This document shows positions 52,489 to 62,278 of a stretch of 64,000 nt of DNA, one piece after another. The notes beneath the pieces are model-generated. The model saw only the letters and a program-made list of their open reading frames with translations, did not search any database and was not told the DNA's origin. How positions within the stretch are numbered: the first letter of the stretch is position 1; the number at the start of each line of letters is the position of its first letter. This DNA comes from Brevibacterium sp. CBA3109 (GTDB lineage: Bacteria; Actinomycetota; Actinomycetes; Actinomycetales; Brevibacteriaceae), in NCBI RefSeq assembly GCF_040256645.1, contig NZ_CP158281.1, positions 1,736,001 through 1,800,000 of the forward strand, written 5' to 3'. The position numbers and the translations under genes were made by a program.

Positions 52489-54750
52489 ATGGGATTCTTT
52501 TCACGACTGCTCAACCGACCCGGTGCACAGGCCGACAAAGCCACGGGATGGTTCGACAGGGCCGCCGACGATATGACGGCCGCGAGTCGTGAGTACGCGG
52601 AGCTGGATGATAAAGGGCTGACAGAGGCCGCAGCCGACATCTTCACCTCCGGCCCTGTGCAGGAGAATCTCGTTCGCTACTGTGCACTGGCCCGCGAGGC
52701 AGCCGAGCGATCACTCGACGAGCGCGCCTATGATACGCAGATCAAGGGCCTCGTCGGACTGTTGCAGGCGAATATCGTGCAGATGGCCACCGGTGAGGGG
52801 AAGACCCTCGTCGGTGCTCTCGCCGCCGCCGGATACGCTCTGCAGGGTCGCCGAGTCCACGTAGTCAGCGTCAACGACTACCTCGCTGTCCGCGACCGCA
52901 CCTGGATGAAGCCTCTCTTCGAGCTCCTTGGTGTGACGTCAGCGTCGATCTCCGGCACTCAGAGTGAGGCCGAGCGGCGCGAAGCCTATGGTGCTGAGGT
53001 TCTCTACGCTTCCGTGACCGAGGTCGGCTTCGACGTACTGCGCGACCGTTTCGTCACCGACGACGACCAGATTCGCGTCCCAGGTCGTGACGTCGTCATC
53101 GTCGACGAAGCCGACTCGGTGCTCATCGACGAGGCACGTGTCCCGCTCGTCCTCGCCGGATCGGCCAGCGTCGAAGACGCCAACGCTCAGATCGCGGCAC
53201 TCGTCGAGACGCTGCACCCCGACGTCGATTACGAAATCAGTCCGGATCACCAAGCCGTCTCCCTCACCGACGGAGGCATCAACCGCGTCGAAGCCGAACT
53301 CGAAGTCGAGCTCTTCGGAGAAGACGCGTCCAATCTCGCCGCCGTCAACCTGGCCCTGTATGCGAGGTCCTTGGTCAAACGTGATGTCGATTATCTTGTC
53401 GTCGACGGCCGGGTCAAACTCATCTCAGCCTCACGTGGGCGCGTGGCCGAACTGCAGCGCTGGCCTGACGGACTGCAGGCAGCAGTTGAGGCCAAAGAGG
53501 GCGTGGGAACCACTGAAAGCGGCGAGATCCTCGACCAGATGACCGTCGAAGAGCTCATCCACGGCTACGAGACCGTCTGCGGAATGACGGGAACCGCGCT
53601 GGCGGTCGGAGATGACCTGCGCGAGTTCTACAACCTTGAGATCGTCCCTGTCGACACGCATTTGCCTGTCATCCGCAACGACGAACCCGACCGGCTCTAC
53701 ACGTATCAGGAGTCGAAGGAACGCGCGATCGTCGACGAGGTCGCCGAGAACCATGCCAAGGATCGTCCCGTGCTCATCGGCACTTCGTCAGTGGCTGAAA
53801 GTGAATCGCTGGCGGCACGACTGATCGAACGCGGCATCGACGTGACGGTTCTCAATGCCAAGGACGATTCGCTCGAAGCTGATGTCATCGCGGCTGCCGG
53901 CGCCCCTGGAGCTGTCACAGTGTCGACCCAGATGGCCGGGCGCGGTACAGATATCCGCCTGGCCGATGACAGCGTCGCCGATGCCGGAGGCCTGCTGGTC
54001 ATCGGCGCCGGGCGCTACCTGTCCTCGCGTCTTGATGACCAGTTGCGTGGCCGTGCCGGACGCCAGGGTGATCCGGGAACGTCAGTGTTCTTCACCAGCC
54101 TCGAAGATGAGCTGTTGACACGTGTGCCCGAGATCCAACGGTTCGTCTCCGAGGGAGACGAGACCGGCTGGATCGAGTCAAAGCGGGCGCTGGGTCTCGT
54201 CGAGCACGCTCAGCGCGTTGCTGAAGGTCAGAACACGGCACTGCACCGCGACACCTGGAAGTTCAACGAGCTCATGGCCAAGCAGCGCGACCTCGTCCTC
54301 ACCCGACGCCGGGAGCTGTGTGACGATGATGAGGCCATCAACGAACTCAAGGAGCGCCTCGGCGATGTGGCGAAGGATCTGGCGGACGAGCATTCGCAGG
54401 AGCTCGTCGACGCGACGCTGCGCGAAGTGATGCTGTTCCATCTCGACGCACGTTGGGTCGACCACCTCGCTTTCCTCAACGATCTGCGTGAGGGCATCCA
54501 TCTGCGCACCTTCGCACGTGAAAAACCGCATGAGGCATTCAACACGGAGTCGATCCGCATCTTCTCCTCGTTCTGGTCCGACGTCATCGAGGATTCGGCG
54601 TCGACGGTCGAAGAGGCAGAGTTCACGGATACCGGAATCGACCTGGAATCGCACGGGCTCAAACGACCGTCGTCAACGTGGACCTACCTGACCACGGAGA
54701 GCGCGTTCGGCTCCGACATCGAGAACATCGTCAAGAAGGTCAAGCGCTGA
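52489..54750 (+). CDS. secA2: Accessory preprotein translocase ATPase SecA2
   Basis: A 753-residue SecA-type motor for a subset of exported proteins. Walker A is MATGEGKTLVGA (about 99-110) and the DEAD-box equivalent is VDEADSVLIDEA (about 205-216). The GMTGTA segment and QMAGRGTDIRL (motif V) are intact. It lacks the C-terminal zinc-binding linker of SecA1 and is shorter, the pattern of actinobacterial SecA2. AAGGA precedes the ATG. No accessory secY2 or glycosylation genes are nearby, so it would work with the main SecYEG. Confidence 0.92.
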   Translation: MGFFSRLLNRPGAQADKATGWFDRAADDMTAASREYAELDDKGLTEAAADIFTSGPVQENLVRYCALAREAAERSLDERAYDTQIKGLVGLLQANIVQMATGEGKTLVGALAAAGYALQGRRVHVVSVNDYLAVRDRTWMKPLFELLGVTSASISGTQSEAERREAYGAEVLYASVTEVGFDVLRDRFVTDDDQIRVPGRDVVIVDEADSVLIDEARVPLVLAGSASVEDANAQIAALVETLHPDVDYEISPDHQAVSLTDGGINRVEAELEVELFGEDASNLAAVNLALYARSLVKRDVDYLVVDGRVKLISASRGRVAELQRWPDGLQAAVEAKEGVGTTESGEILDQMTVEELIHGYETVCGMTGTALAVGDDLREFYNLEIVPVDTHLPVIRNDEPDRLYTYQESKERAIVDEVAENHAKDRPVLIGTSSVAESESLAARLIERGIDVTVLNAKDDSLEADVIAAAGAPGAVTVSTQMAGRGTDIRLADDSVADAGGLLVIGAGRYLSSRLDDQLRGRAGRQGDPGTSVFFTSLEDELLTRVPEIQRFVSEGDETGWIESKRALGLVEHAQRVAEGQNTALHRDTWKFNELMAKQRDLVLTRRRELCDDDEAINELKERLGDVAKDLADEHSQELVDATLREVMLFHLDARWVDHLAFLNDLREGIHLRTFAREKPHEAFNTESIRIFSSFWSDVIEDSASTVEEAEFTDTGIDLESHGLKRPSSTWTYLTTESAFGSDIENIVKKVKR

Positions 54751-54758
54751 GACGCATC

Positions 54759-54790
54759 TGGGTCCGCCTCCATCTGGGAAGGCGGGCCCA
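54759..54790 (+). terminator. Hairpin between secA2 and helY
   Basis: An 11-bp stem with one G-T wobble (54759-54769 with 54780-54790), 9 bp past secA2, in the gap of two convergent genes. Confidence 0.65.
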
Positions 54791-54834
54791 TCGCTGAGGT
54801 TCATGCCCCACCGTTGAGGTCGGGAACCTGGCGG

Positions 54835-57558
54835 TCAGGAGTCGGCGACGACTCCGCGGCGGATCGCTTCGATTGTGCGACGGATGCGCACTGCAGTGTC
54901 CGGTTCGGCCACCTCGGCGACCTGACCGAGCAGGTCAAGGCTCTGCTTGGCCCAACGCACGAAGTCCCCGGCAGCGATATCTGTGCCGCGCAGAGAGTCG
55001 GCGAGGTTCTTGCCTTCGGTCCAGCGGTACATCGGTTTGAACAGTCCCCGGTCGGGTTCCTGCGTCGTCGACAGGGCGTGCTGCTCCTCAAGTTGGAACA
55101 GCTTGCGCCAGATCGTCACTGCCTCATCACCGTTGACCTTGAGATCGCGGCTCGGGGCGCGTTCCGGATGGAGGGTGTCACCGCGCCGGGACTGGAAGAC
55201 GAAGCATGAGGCGAATGCCGCGAGTTCGGGTTCGACGAGATTGTCCCACAGGCCCCCGCGGATGGTCAGCGCCACGAGCAGATCACGCTCCCCGTAGATC
55301 CGTCGCAGCATATCGGAGCGCTCGGGATCGAAACCAAGGGTGCGCAGCACGTCTTGAACGCGTTCGAAGACCAGCGCGATCGACGTCGTTCGGCCCTCAA
55401 TCCGGGCGATGAGCGAATCGTTCTCCTTGACCAGCTTGGCCGCTCGGTTGGCCCACCTGGCGTGCATCTCACGGTCCGGGCACTCGTGGCAGGGATGGGC
55501 TCGCAGCTGCTCAGTCATCTCCGCCACGCTCGAGCTGACGCCAGAGGCACCGGATGAGGATTCCCACTGTGCCTGGGAATCGACCTTGCCCTCGTATTTG
55601 GCATCGTTGAGGATACCCAGCAGCTGCCGGCGATCCCCCGCCTGCCTGTGGTTGAACTTCTTCGGCACACGGACCCGGCCCTGTGCTGCCAGCGGTTCGG
55701 TCACCTCGTGGGGTCGCAGGTGCCAGACTTTGCCCTGCTCGGTCAGCACCGTCGGCAGCCGTGAACTTCCGTCGCGGGAGCTCATGGGCGCGATGATGAC
55801 AGCAGTGCCCTCAACTCGCTTCGCGGGCAGGGTGACGATATCGCCGACCTTGAGCGTACTCAGCGACTCAAGGATCTCACGTTGCCGGTTCTTCGACTTG
55901 GTGCGAGTCTCCTGCTTCTCGGTATCACTGATGGCCTGTCGCAGACGCGCATACTCGGCGAAGTCTCCGAGTTCGCACTGCATCGACTTCTCGTAGGCTC
56001 CGATCGTCGCTTCGTTCTTCCGCACCTTCTTCGCCAGTCCTACGACGGCCTTGTCGGCCTGGAACTGTGCGAACGAGGTCTCAAGGACCTTCGCAGCTTC
56101 CGCGGAGCTCATCCGCGAGAGCAGATTCGCCGTCATATTGTAGGTGGGTCCGAACGCAGAGTTGAGCGAGTAGGAGCGGTTGGAGGCGAGCCCTGCGATC
56201 TCGTTGACTTCGAAGCTGGGGTGCCAGATGACAACGGCGTGGCCGATCTGGTCGATGCCACGGCGCCCGGCGCGTCCGGTCAGCTGGGTGTACTCCCCCG
56301 GCGTGATCGAGACGTGAGCCTCACCGTTGAACTTCACGAGCTTTTCAAGGACGACCGTGCGTGCAGGCATGTTGATGCCCAGCGCCAGGGTCTCCGTGGC
56401 GAAGACGACCTTGATGATGCCTTGAGAGAATAGCTCCTCGACGAGCTGTTTGAACTGCGGGATCATCCCCGCGTGGTGGGCGGCGACTCCAAGCAGGAGA
56501 CCTTCCCGGAACGAGTGGAATCCGAGAATGCCCAGATCCTCGCTGGCGAGCTCATCGTGCAGCTTTTCGAGTGCCGCATTGACGATGACTTTCTCTTCGC
56601 GGGAGTTCAGGTCGAAGCCAGAGGCGAGGTACTGTTCCACCGCCTCGTCACAGGCATTGCGGGAGAAGATGAACATGATCGCCGGCAGCATCCCGGTCTC
56701 GGCCAGAGAGGACACGACCTGGGTGCGGCTGGGCCTGCGGAATCGGGCACGAGTGGCTCGTTCGCGCTTCGAGCGGGGCCCACCATGGGTCCGGGTCGCA
56801 TGGTTGAGAGCAGGATCAATCCGGTCGGAGTCGTGGTGGGTGAACAGATCGTACATGCGATGGCCGACGAGGACATGGTTGACCAACGGCACGGGGCGAT
56901 GAGAGGTGGACACGACGGTTGTGGGTCCGCGCACCTCACGCAGCCAGGCGCCGAACTCTTCGACGTTGGATACGGTCGCGGACAGCGACACCATCTGCAC
57001 CCGGTCCGGCAGGTGGATGATGACTTCTTCCCACACTGGACCGCGGAAACGATCAGCGAGGTAGTGAACCTCGTCGAGGACGACGAACCCGAGGTCGGCC
57101 AGTCCCGACAGATCGTTGTACAGCATGTTGCGCAGGACTTCTGTGGTCATGACGATGATCGGCGCATCGCGCCGGATCGAGGTGTCACCAGTGAGCAGAC
57201 CGACGTTTTCGACACCGTGGACATCCATGAGGTCGTTGAACTTCTGGTTGCTCAGTGCCTTGATCGGCGTGGTGTAGAAGACCCGTTTTCCTTCGTCCCT
57301 GGCCAGCTCGACAGCGAATTCCGCAATCAGAGTCTTACCGGCACCGGTGGGGGCCGTGACGAGGACGTCTTTGCCCTCCTGCAGCTGAGTGCAGGCCTCG
57401 AGTTGGAAGTCGTCGAGCTCGAAGCCGGTCCTGGCGGCGAACCGCCCCAAGGGAGTCTGTGCCTTCTCCGCCCTGTCTCGATAGTCGGCATAGGCCGCCG
57501 AGGGACTCAGTGCCTCGGTGTCTGCCGAGGGTTCGATAGGGCTCATGGATTCAGTCAT
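54835..57558 (-). CDS. helY: Ski2-like DEAD/DEAH-box helicase (HelY)
   Basis: A 907-residue superfamily 2 helicase. Walker A is TAPTGAGKT near residue 68, the DEVH box (LDEVHYL) near 160, and SAT motif III follows near 193. Motif VI QLTGRAGRRGID lies near 427. The C-terminal half carries the DSHCT-type domain of Ski2/Mtr4 proteins, so an RNA role is likely. The ATG at 57558 is favoured over a TTG 15 bp upstream. It follows tatC by 7 bp, the usual actinobacterial tatA-tatC-helY order. Confidence 0.92.
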   Translation of the reverse strand: MTESMSPIEPSADTEALSPSAAYADYRDRAEKAQTPLGRFAARTGFELDDFQLEACTQLQEGKDVLVTAPTGAGKTLIAEFAVELARDEGKRVFYTTPIKALSNQKFNDLMDVHGVENVGLLTGDTSIRRDAPIIVMTTEVLRNMLYNDLSGLADLGFVVLDEVHYLADRFRGPVWEEVIIHLPDRVQMVSLSATVSNVEEFGAWLREVRGPTTVVSTSHRPVPLVNHVLVGHRMYDLFTHHDSDRIDPALNHATRTHGGPRSKRERATRARFRRPSRTQVVSSLAETGMLPAIMFIFSRNACDEAVEQYLASGFDLNSREEKVIVNAALEKLHDELASEDLGILGFHSFREGLLLGVAAHHAGMIPQFKQLVEELFSQGIIKVVFATETLALGINMPARTVVLEKLVKFNGEAHVSITPGEYTQLTGRAGRRGIDQIGHAVVIWHPSFEVNEIAGLASNRSYSLNSAFGPTYNMTANLLSRMSSAEAAKVLETSFAQFQADKAVVGLAKKVRKNEATIGAYEKSMQCELGDFAEYARLRQAISDTEKQETRTKSKNRQREILESLSTLKVGDIVTLPAKRVEGTAVIIAPMSSRDGSSRLPTVLTEQGKVWHLRPHEVTEPLAAQGRVRVPKKFNHRQAGDRRQLLGILNDAKYEGKVDSQAQWESSSGASGVSSSVAEMTEQLRAHPCHECPDREMHARWANRAAKLVKENDSLIARIEGRTTSIALVFERVQDVLRTLGFDPERSDMLRRIYGERDLLVALTIRGGLWDNLVEPELAAFASCFVFQSRRGDTLHPERAPSRDLKVNGDEAVTIWRKLFQLEEQHALSTTQEPDRGLFKPMYRWTEGKNLADSLRGTDIAAGDFVRWAKQSLDLLGQVAEVAEPDTAVRIRRTIEAIRRGVVADS

Positions 57559-57565
57559 GCTTCTC

Positions 57566-58393
57566 TCAGTCAATCGGTTCGTCGGGGTCGACCCACAGGC
57601 CCTGGGCGATGAGTCGCTTCTTGCGTCTCCGGTCGCTGATCACGCAGATCACCCACGCCGCACAGAACAGCGTCATCATCGGAATCACGAGGAAGAACAT
57701 AGACAGCGCGTCGGGAGTGGGGGTGGCAATAGCGGCGAACAGGAACACGATCATCACGATCACCCGCCAAGATTTCTGGATCCTCACGGCCGAGAGGATC
57801 CCCATCATGTTGAGCCCGACCATGAGCACCGGAAGGACGAACGCCAGACCGAAGACAACGATGATGACCATCACGAAGCTCAGATAGTCCTGTGCCGGGA
57901 TGATGTTCGTGCCGCCTTCTGGGGTGAATGACGTCAATGCCTTGACAGCGTTGGGAAGGGCGAAGAAGGCCATCGTCGATCCCGCGAGGAACAGCGGAAT
58001 GGCTGCGCCGAGGAAACCGAACGAGTAGAGCTTCTCCTTCTTCGTCAGCCCCGGAACGATGAATGCCCAGACTTCATAGAGCCAGATCGGGCAGGACAGG
58101 AAGATGCCGATGAAGAATGACAGTTTGATCTTCAGATCGAACGGTGAAGCGACTCCGGCGAAGTTGATCTCAGCCGTTCGGTCGCCCGAAGCCCGGATGC
58201 TGCGGATCGGTTCCTGCAGGATGTCGAGGACAGGATCGTAGAGGAACCAGCCGGCGACGGCACCGAGGACGATCGCGATCACCGCGACCAGGGAACGGTT
58301 TCGGAGTTCGATGAGATGCCCGACGACGGGCATCTTCCGCTCGGGGTTCTTCTTACGTGCCGAAGACGATCGCCGGTCGTTCTGCTCTTTCAC
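57566..58393 (-). CDS. tatC: Sec-independent protein translocase TatC
   Basis: Membrane receptor of the twin-arginine translocation system. It has 275 residues and six helices. MPVVGHLIELRNR near the N-terminus is the conserved signal-binding segment, with the essential glutamate. SPFDLKIKLSFFIG near 85 and PALxxxEK-like GLTKKEKLYS near 113 are family features. The GTG start overlaps the tatA stop by 4 nt. helY follows. Confidence 0.96.
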   Translation of the reverse strand: MKEQNDRRSSSARKKNPERKMPVVGHLIELRNRSLVAVIAIVLGAVAGWFLYDPVLDILQEPIRSIRASGDRTAEINFAGVASPFDLKIKLSFFIGIFLSCPIWLYEVWAFIVPGLTKKEKLYSFGFLGAAIPLFLAGSTMAFFALPNAVKALTSFTPEGGTNIIPAQDYLSFVMVIIVVFGLAFVLPVLMVGLNMMGILSAVRIQKSWRVIVMIVFLFAAIATPTPDALSMFFLVIPMMTLFCAAWVICVISDRRRKKRLIAQGLWVDPDEPID

Positions 58394-58671
58394 TTCTCGT
58401 GAGACTGCGGATCCTGCTTTTCCTGCGCAGGCTGCTCAGGCTTTCGGGCAGCCTCGGCGGTCGACGAAGTGTCGTTCTCGGCTGTCTCGCGGCCCAACTC
58501 ACCCGGTTCGGTCTTCTTGGGCTCATCGTCATCACGGAGATCCTTGACCTCAGATTTGAAGATCTTCATTGACTGACCCAGGCTCCTGGCCAGCGCCGGC
58601 AGCTTGGGTGCGCCGAAAATGATCACGATGATGAGGATCACGATCGCGATCTGCACGAAACTCGGTTTCAT
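58390..58671 (-). CDS. tatA: Sec-independent protein translocase TatA
   Basis: Pore-forming Tat subunit of 93 residues. One N-terminal helix (about 5-20) is followed by the FGAPKLPALARSLG hinge and an amphipathic helix. The rest is a polar, acidic tail. It lies between pafC upstream and tatC, with which it overlaps by 4 nt. Confidence 0.95.
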   Translation of the reverse strand: MKPSFVQIAIVILIIVIIFGAPKLPALARSLGQSMKIFKSEVKDLRDDDEPKKTEPGELGRETAENDTSSTAEAARKPEQPAQEKQDPQSHEK

Positions 58672-58770
58672 GGGGACTCCTTGACTATTGTCTGCTCGAA
58701 AAGATTCTACGCTGTGTGGCTGTGCCTTTCATCCTCGCCGCACGGCAGAGCCGGAGCGCGAAGCCTGGTC

Positions 58771-59658
58771 TCAGTCCAGCCGCGTCAGCGCGGCTTCCAC
58801 CGCTTCACTGTCGTCGATATCAGTGATGACGTCGGCATGACACAGTAGGAATCTACTCAACCAGTCCACGGAGTGCACCAGGAATCTGATTCGAACACTT
58901 GGTTCACCATTGGCGAAGTATTCACGCTGCCTCAACTCGAGTTCATCCGCGAGCCATGCGCCGGCAGGCGACAGCGTCATGGTGACTTCTCGCGCACTCG
59001 ACTGCGTATTGCTCACGGCCAGCGGCGGATGTGCCGCCGGGGTCCAGGAGCGAATGCTGCTCAGAGCGAACCGGCGTGGAGCCTGCGCGGCATAGCACCA
59101 AGCATCCAGGTACCAGTCCGCGCCGGGAACCAGCTTGCTGGGAGCAATGATCCGGCGTGTCAGTTCGTCTCGGGAACCGACATAGTAATCGATCTGGACC
59201 GCGGCTTCCGAGTCGATCGCGTGCTTGAGGAACGCCATGAGCTCCTCGTTCGCGGGGATCGGGCTGACCTCGACCGGGGTGCGGAGATTCTCTCCCGCGG
59301 CAAGTCTCAGCTTCTGCGCCGCCGTTCGCACAGCCTCGGTGTCGAGTCCTGGCAGGGTGTCGATGAGTTCGAGGGCCAGGACGAGAACACCGGCCTCCTC
59401 CGCGCTGAGTCTCACGGGGACGGAGACCTCCTCAGCATTGGAGATGTAGACCTTTCCACCTTCCCAGCTGGCGTCGATGAGGTCATCGGGCATGTGACCG
59501 GGTCGACCGGTCACGAAGAGGAGCTGCAGGTCATCGATGAGGGTGTCCGAGTCGATGGTGAAATAGGCCGCAGTCTCCTCGAGATCTGCCCCCGGATGGG
59601 CGTCGAGGTAGGGAACCAGGCTGAGCAGCCGGGTGAGTCGTTCACGCGCTGAGGACAT
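58771..59658 (-). CDS. pafC: WYL-domain regulator PafC
   Basis: Partner of PafB; the PafBC heterodimer is the LexA-independent activator of the mycobacterial DNA-damage response. It has 295 residues with an N-terminal HTH-like part (about 1-60), a WYL domain (about 145-205; SKLVPGADWYLDAWC) and a C-terminal WCX domain. The ATG has GAGG at 5 nt and overlaps the pafB end by 17 bp. Assigned by position in the pafA-pafB-pafC-tatA-tatC order as well as domains. Confidence 0.92.
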   Translation of the reverse strand: MSSARERLTRLLSLVPYLDAHPGADLEETAAYFTIDSDTLIDDLQLLFVTGRPGHMPDDLIDASWEGGKVYISNAEEVSVPVRLSAEEAGVLVLALELIDTLPGLDTEAVRTAAQKLRLAAGENLRTPVEVSPIPANEELMAFLKHAIDSEAAVQIDYYVGSRDELTRRIIAPSKLVPGADWYLDAWCYAAQAPRRFALSSIRSWTPAAHPPLAVSNTQSSAREVTMTLSPAGAWLADELELRQREYFANGEPSVRIRFLVHSVDWLSRFLLCHADVITDIDDSEAVEAALTRLD

Positions 59659-60664
59659 TGCGACCTCCGAGTCGTTCGAGGGACTCCCTGACCGTCTGGC
59701 GTCGGTCCTCGACAGCCTGAACCAGCTCCGATGGCGAGAGGACTTCGACAACGTTGCCGAAGCTCACGATCTCTGCGGCCAGGGAGGCCGCATCCGTGTA
59801 CTCGACGATGATGGCATCGTCCTCGGTGCGGATCTGCCGCCGGCGCAGCGGATCAGCCCGATGGGCACGGATCCGAAGCTTCGCCTCGGCGACGACCGCC
59901 ATCTCTGTGCTCGAGTTCAAAGCCACATGCGGAGCGAAATCGGCGGGGAAATCATAGTCTCCGGGGTCCCGTCCGCCGAGCTTCGTCAGCTTGCCCTCGA
60001 CCCGGGAAAGTCGGAAAGTGCGTTCGGCATCACGGTCGATGTCATGTCCCAGCAGGTAGACTCGGTCGCCGCGGCTGAGCAGTGCGTAAGGTTCGAGCTT
60101 GACCCTGCGCGGGCTCTGGCCGGGCTTGTGGTATTTGAAGCTGATCGCCTCGCGGGCGTTGATGTGGTGGAGGGCGGTCGCGAAGTTGGCACTGCCCAAC
60201 TTCCGTGCGGCGGGACCCTGGTTGGCCTCAACGTGCCCGGGTCCTGCCTTGGTGAGGTCAATGCCCAGAGCACGCAGCTTCGTCAGCGCCTGGGAGCTGG
60301 ACTCGCCGAGTTCGGTGTCAGACCAGAACTGCGCAGCCACTGCCACTGCGGCGGCCTCGGAGGGGGTGAGCTCGACGTCGTCCATGGCATAGTCATCGGC
60401 AGAGATCCGATACCCGGTCTCCCCCGTATCCGAGTACGCGTCGTGTTCGGCCCGGGTGGCGATCGTGATTCCCATGTGCCGCAGAAGTTCCTTGTCACGG
60501 GAGAACTTGCGGTCGAAGGCGATGTCGTCGAGGCCCGCATATCCGTCGATGGCGCTCATCAGAGTCTTTCGCGAGACCCATCCGCGGGCGGCTCTCAGAG
60601 CGATCAGCAGGTTCATCAGACGTTCGGTCTGCTGCCTCTGTCTGCTGGGGCGGGGCGTATTCAC
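59642..60664 (-). CDS. pafB: WYL-domain regulator PafB
   Basis: A 340-residue regulator with an N-terminal winged helix-turn-helix (RLMNLLIALRAARGWVSRKT, then FDRKFSRDKELLRHMGI), a WYL domain (about 185-240; EPYALLSRGDRVYLLGHD) and a WCX domain. It acts with PafC. The GTG at 60664 has GGTGG at 5-nt spacing, and a TACGGT box ends 6 nt before it, so the message may be leaderless. It is divergent from the DUF3866 gene by 40 bp. Confidence 0.92.
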   Translation of the reverse strand: MNTPRPSRQRQQTERLMNLLIALRAARGWVSRKTLMSAIDGYAGLDDIAFDRKFSRDKELLRHMGITIATRAEHDAYSDTGETGYRISADDYAMDDVELTPSEAAAVAVAAQFWSDTELGESSSQALTKLRALGIDLTKAGPGHVEANQGPAARKLGSANFATALHHINAREAISFKYHKPGQSPRRVKLEPYALLSRGDRVYLLGHDIDRDAERTFRLSRVEGKLTKLGGRDPGDYDFPADFAPHVALNSSTEMAVVAEAKLRIRAHRADPLRRRQIRTEDDAIIVEYTDAASLAAEIVSFGNVVEVLSPSELVQAVEDRRQTVRESLERLGGRNVLSA

Positions 60665-60704
60665 AATTCCACCGTAACCTAATGCGGGCGATAGTCTTAG
60701 GACC

Positions 60705-61829
60705 ATGATTCATTGGCGCAGAGGAACCGTGACCACGATTCGCTCCACCCGGCCAGGATACACAGAGGTCGAGGCCGATATTGACCAGGTGCTGCCGGGC
60801 ACGACGATCACCCACGTCAAGGCGGTCGCCTATACAGAGGCCGTCGGGCATCCGCAGGTCGGGGATAGTGTCCTGCTCAACGTCTCGGCCCTGGCCAAAC
60901 GCCTGGGCACAGGTGGCTTCGGTCTGATCGTGGCACTGCCCGATGCTCTGCCGGCCGATCCACCCGAGGGCCCAGGTCATTTGGTCAAGGACCGTTACTC
61001 CCCCCTGCAGACGATGGTCCTCGGTGTCGACGATCAGGAATCGGAGCATCATGAGACCCTCGCCAGGGAAGAATCCCTGAGTGGGATGCCTGTGCTCGCC
61101 GCAGATCTGCATTCGGCTCTGCCAGCCATCATCGCCGGCATCCGTGCGGTGGATCCCGAGCTTCGCATCGCCTATGTCATCAGCGACGGTGCGGCACTGC
61201 CAGCCAGCTTCTCCCAGGCTGCGGCCGGGCTGAAGGACGCAGGGTGGCTGCACGGAACCATCAGCACCGGCCAATCCTGGGGCGCCGATCTTGAGGCTGT
61301 GACGATTCACACGGGCCTGCTCGCCGCCAAACATGTCCTCGGTGCCGATATCGCCATCGTCGCGCAGGGTCCGGGAAATCTGGGGACCGGAACCAAGTAT
61401 GGATTTTCGGGTCTCGTCACCGGTGAGCATCTCAATGCGGCCGCTCTGCTGGGTGGGAGCCCGGTGGGTGTCCTGCGCATGTCCAATGCCGATGCCCGCG
61501 GCAGGCATTTCGGCATCTCCCACCATTCTCTGACGTCTCTGATCGAGGTCGCCCGCCCCGGAATGACGATTCCGGTCCCGGACTTCTCCACCCTCGCCGA
61601 GGCGGACCGTCGTGAGATGGAGATCGACCCCGCCGTCATGTCCGAGGTCGTCGCCGCACAGCTGCCGATGCTGCACATGCATGATCAAGTCACTGTCAGC
61701 GTGGAAGGTCTGTGGGCAGGGCTCAAGTCCTCGCCGGTGGGCCTGTCGACGATGGGACGAAAACTGCCCGCCGATGCAGCAGCGTTTCTTGCTGCAGCCG
61801 CGGCGGGCAGGTTGGCTGCCGAGCTCTGA
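60705..61829 (+). CDS. DUF3866 family protein
   Basis: A 374-residue actinobacterial protein of unknown function that is regularly found beside pafBC. It has no signal peptide or membrane helix. Conserved-looking segments include VGDSVLLNVSALAKRLGTGG (about 53-72), GPGNLGTGTKYGFSG (about 223-237) and LPMLHMHDQVTVS near the C-terminus, which suggest a Rossmann-like enzyme fold. A TAGTCT box ends 7 nt before the ATG, so it is probably leaderless. Its neighbours hint at a role near proteasome or DNA-damage functions, not shown here. Confidence 0.85.
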   Translation: MIHWRRGTVTTIRSTRPGYTEVEADIDQVLPGTTITHVKAVAYTEAVGHPQVGDSVLLNVSALAKRLGTGGFGLIVALPDALPADPPEGPGHLVKDRYSPLQTMVLGVDDQESEHHETLAREESLSGMPVLAADLHSALPAIIAGIRAVDPELRIAYVISDGAALPASFSQAAAGLKDAGWLHGTISTGQSWGADLEAVTIHTGLLAAKHVLGADIAIVAQGPGNLGTGTKYGFSGLVTGEHLNAAALLGGSPVGVLRMSNADARGRHFGISHHSLTSLIEVARPGMTIPVPDFSTLAEADRREMEIDPAVMSEVVAAQLPMLHMHDQVTVSVEGLWAGLKSSPVGLSTMGRKLPADAAAFLAAAAAGRLAAEL

Positions 61830-61857
61830 GTCTCGGCACCGTTTCATTCCTGGCGTC

Positions 61858-62232
61858 TCAGCGCACGTTCTCCAGATCGCAGACGAAGATCAGGGACTCG
61901 CCGGGCTGGATGACGCCGCCGGCGCCCTGGTCCCCGTAGGCCAGGTGCGGTGGGATCTGCAGGGTGCGCCTGCCGCCGACCTTCATGCCCTGGATGCCCT
62001 GGTCCCAGCCGGAGATGACCATGCCGGAGCCGAGGCGGAATTCGAGCGGGGTGCCGCGGTTGTAGGAGGCGTCGAACTCTTCACCGGTTGAATGGGCGAT
62101 GCCCACGTAGTTCACACTCACGGTATGGCCGGGGCCCGCCTCGGCGCCGTCTCCGATGATGTCATCGATGATGACGAGTTGGGTCGGAGCTTCAGTTCCG
62201 GGGAAGTCGACGACTGGTTTCTGCTTGCTCAT
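61858..62232 (-). CDS. FKBP-type peptidyl-prolyl isomerase, cytosolic
   Basis: A single-domain FKBP of 124 residues. It has VSVNYVGIAHSTGEEFDASYNRG, then VISGWDQGIQGMKVGGRRTLQIPP and LAYGDQGAGGVIQP, with the pocket residues of FKBP12-like enzymes (Y, F, D, W, Y) in place. It has no signal peptide. The ATG has AAAGGA 6 nt upstream. It follows the lipoprotein FKBP by 46 bp in the pafA-linked group. Confidence 0.93.
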   Translation of the reverse strand: MSKQKPVVDFPGTEAPTQLVIIDDIIGDGAEAGPGHTVSVNYVGIAHSTGEEFDASYNRGTPLEFRLGSGMVISGWDQGIQGMKVGGRRTLQIPPHLAYGDQGAGGVIQPGESLIFVCDLENVR

Positions 62233-62278
62233 GGTTGGTCCTTTCAAAGAGACTTAAAATACGTTGTGGTTCAGACGA

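Noticed and set aside
56473..57612. A 379-codon frame antisense to the helicase
   Set aside because: Shadow of the Ski2-like helicase; no motifs of its own.
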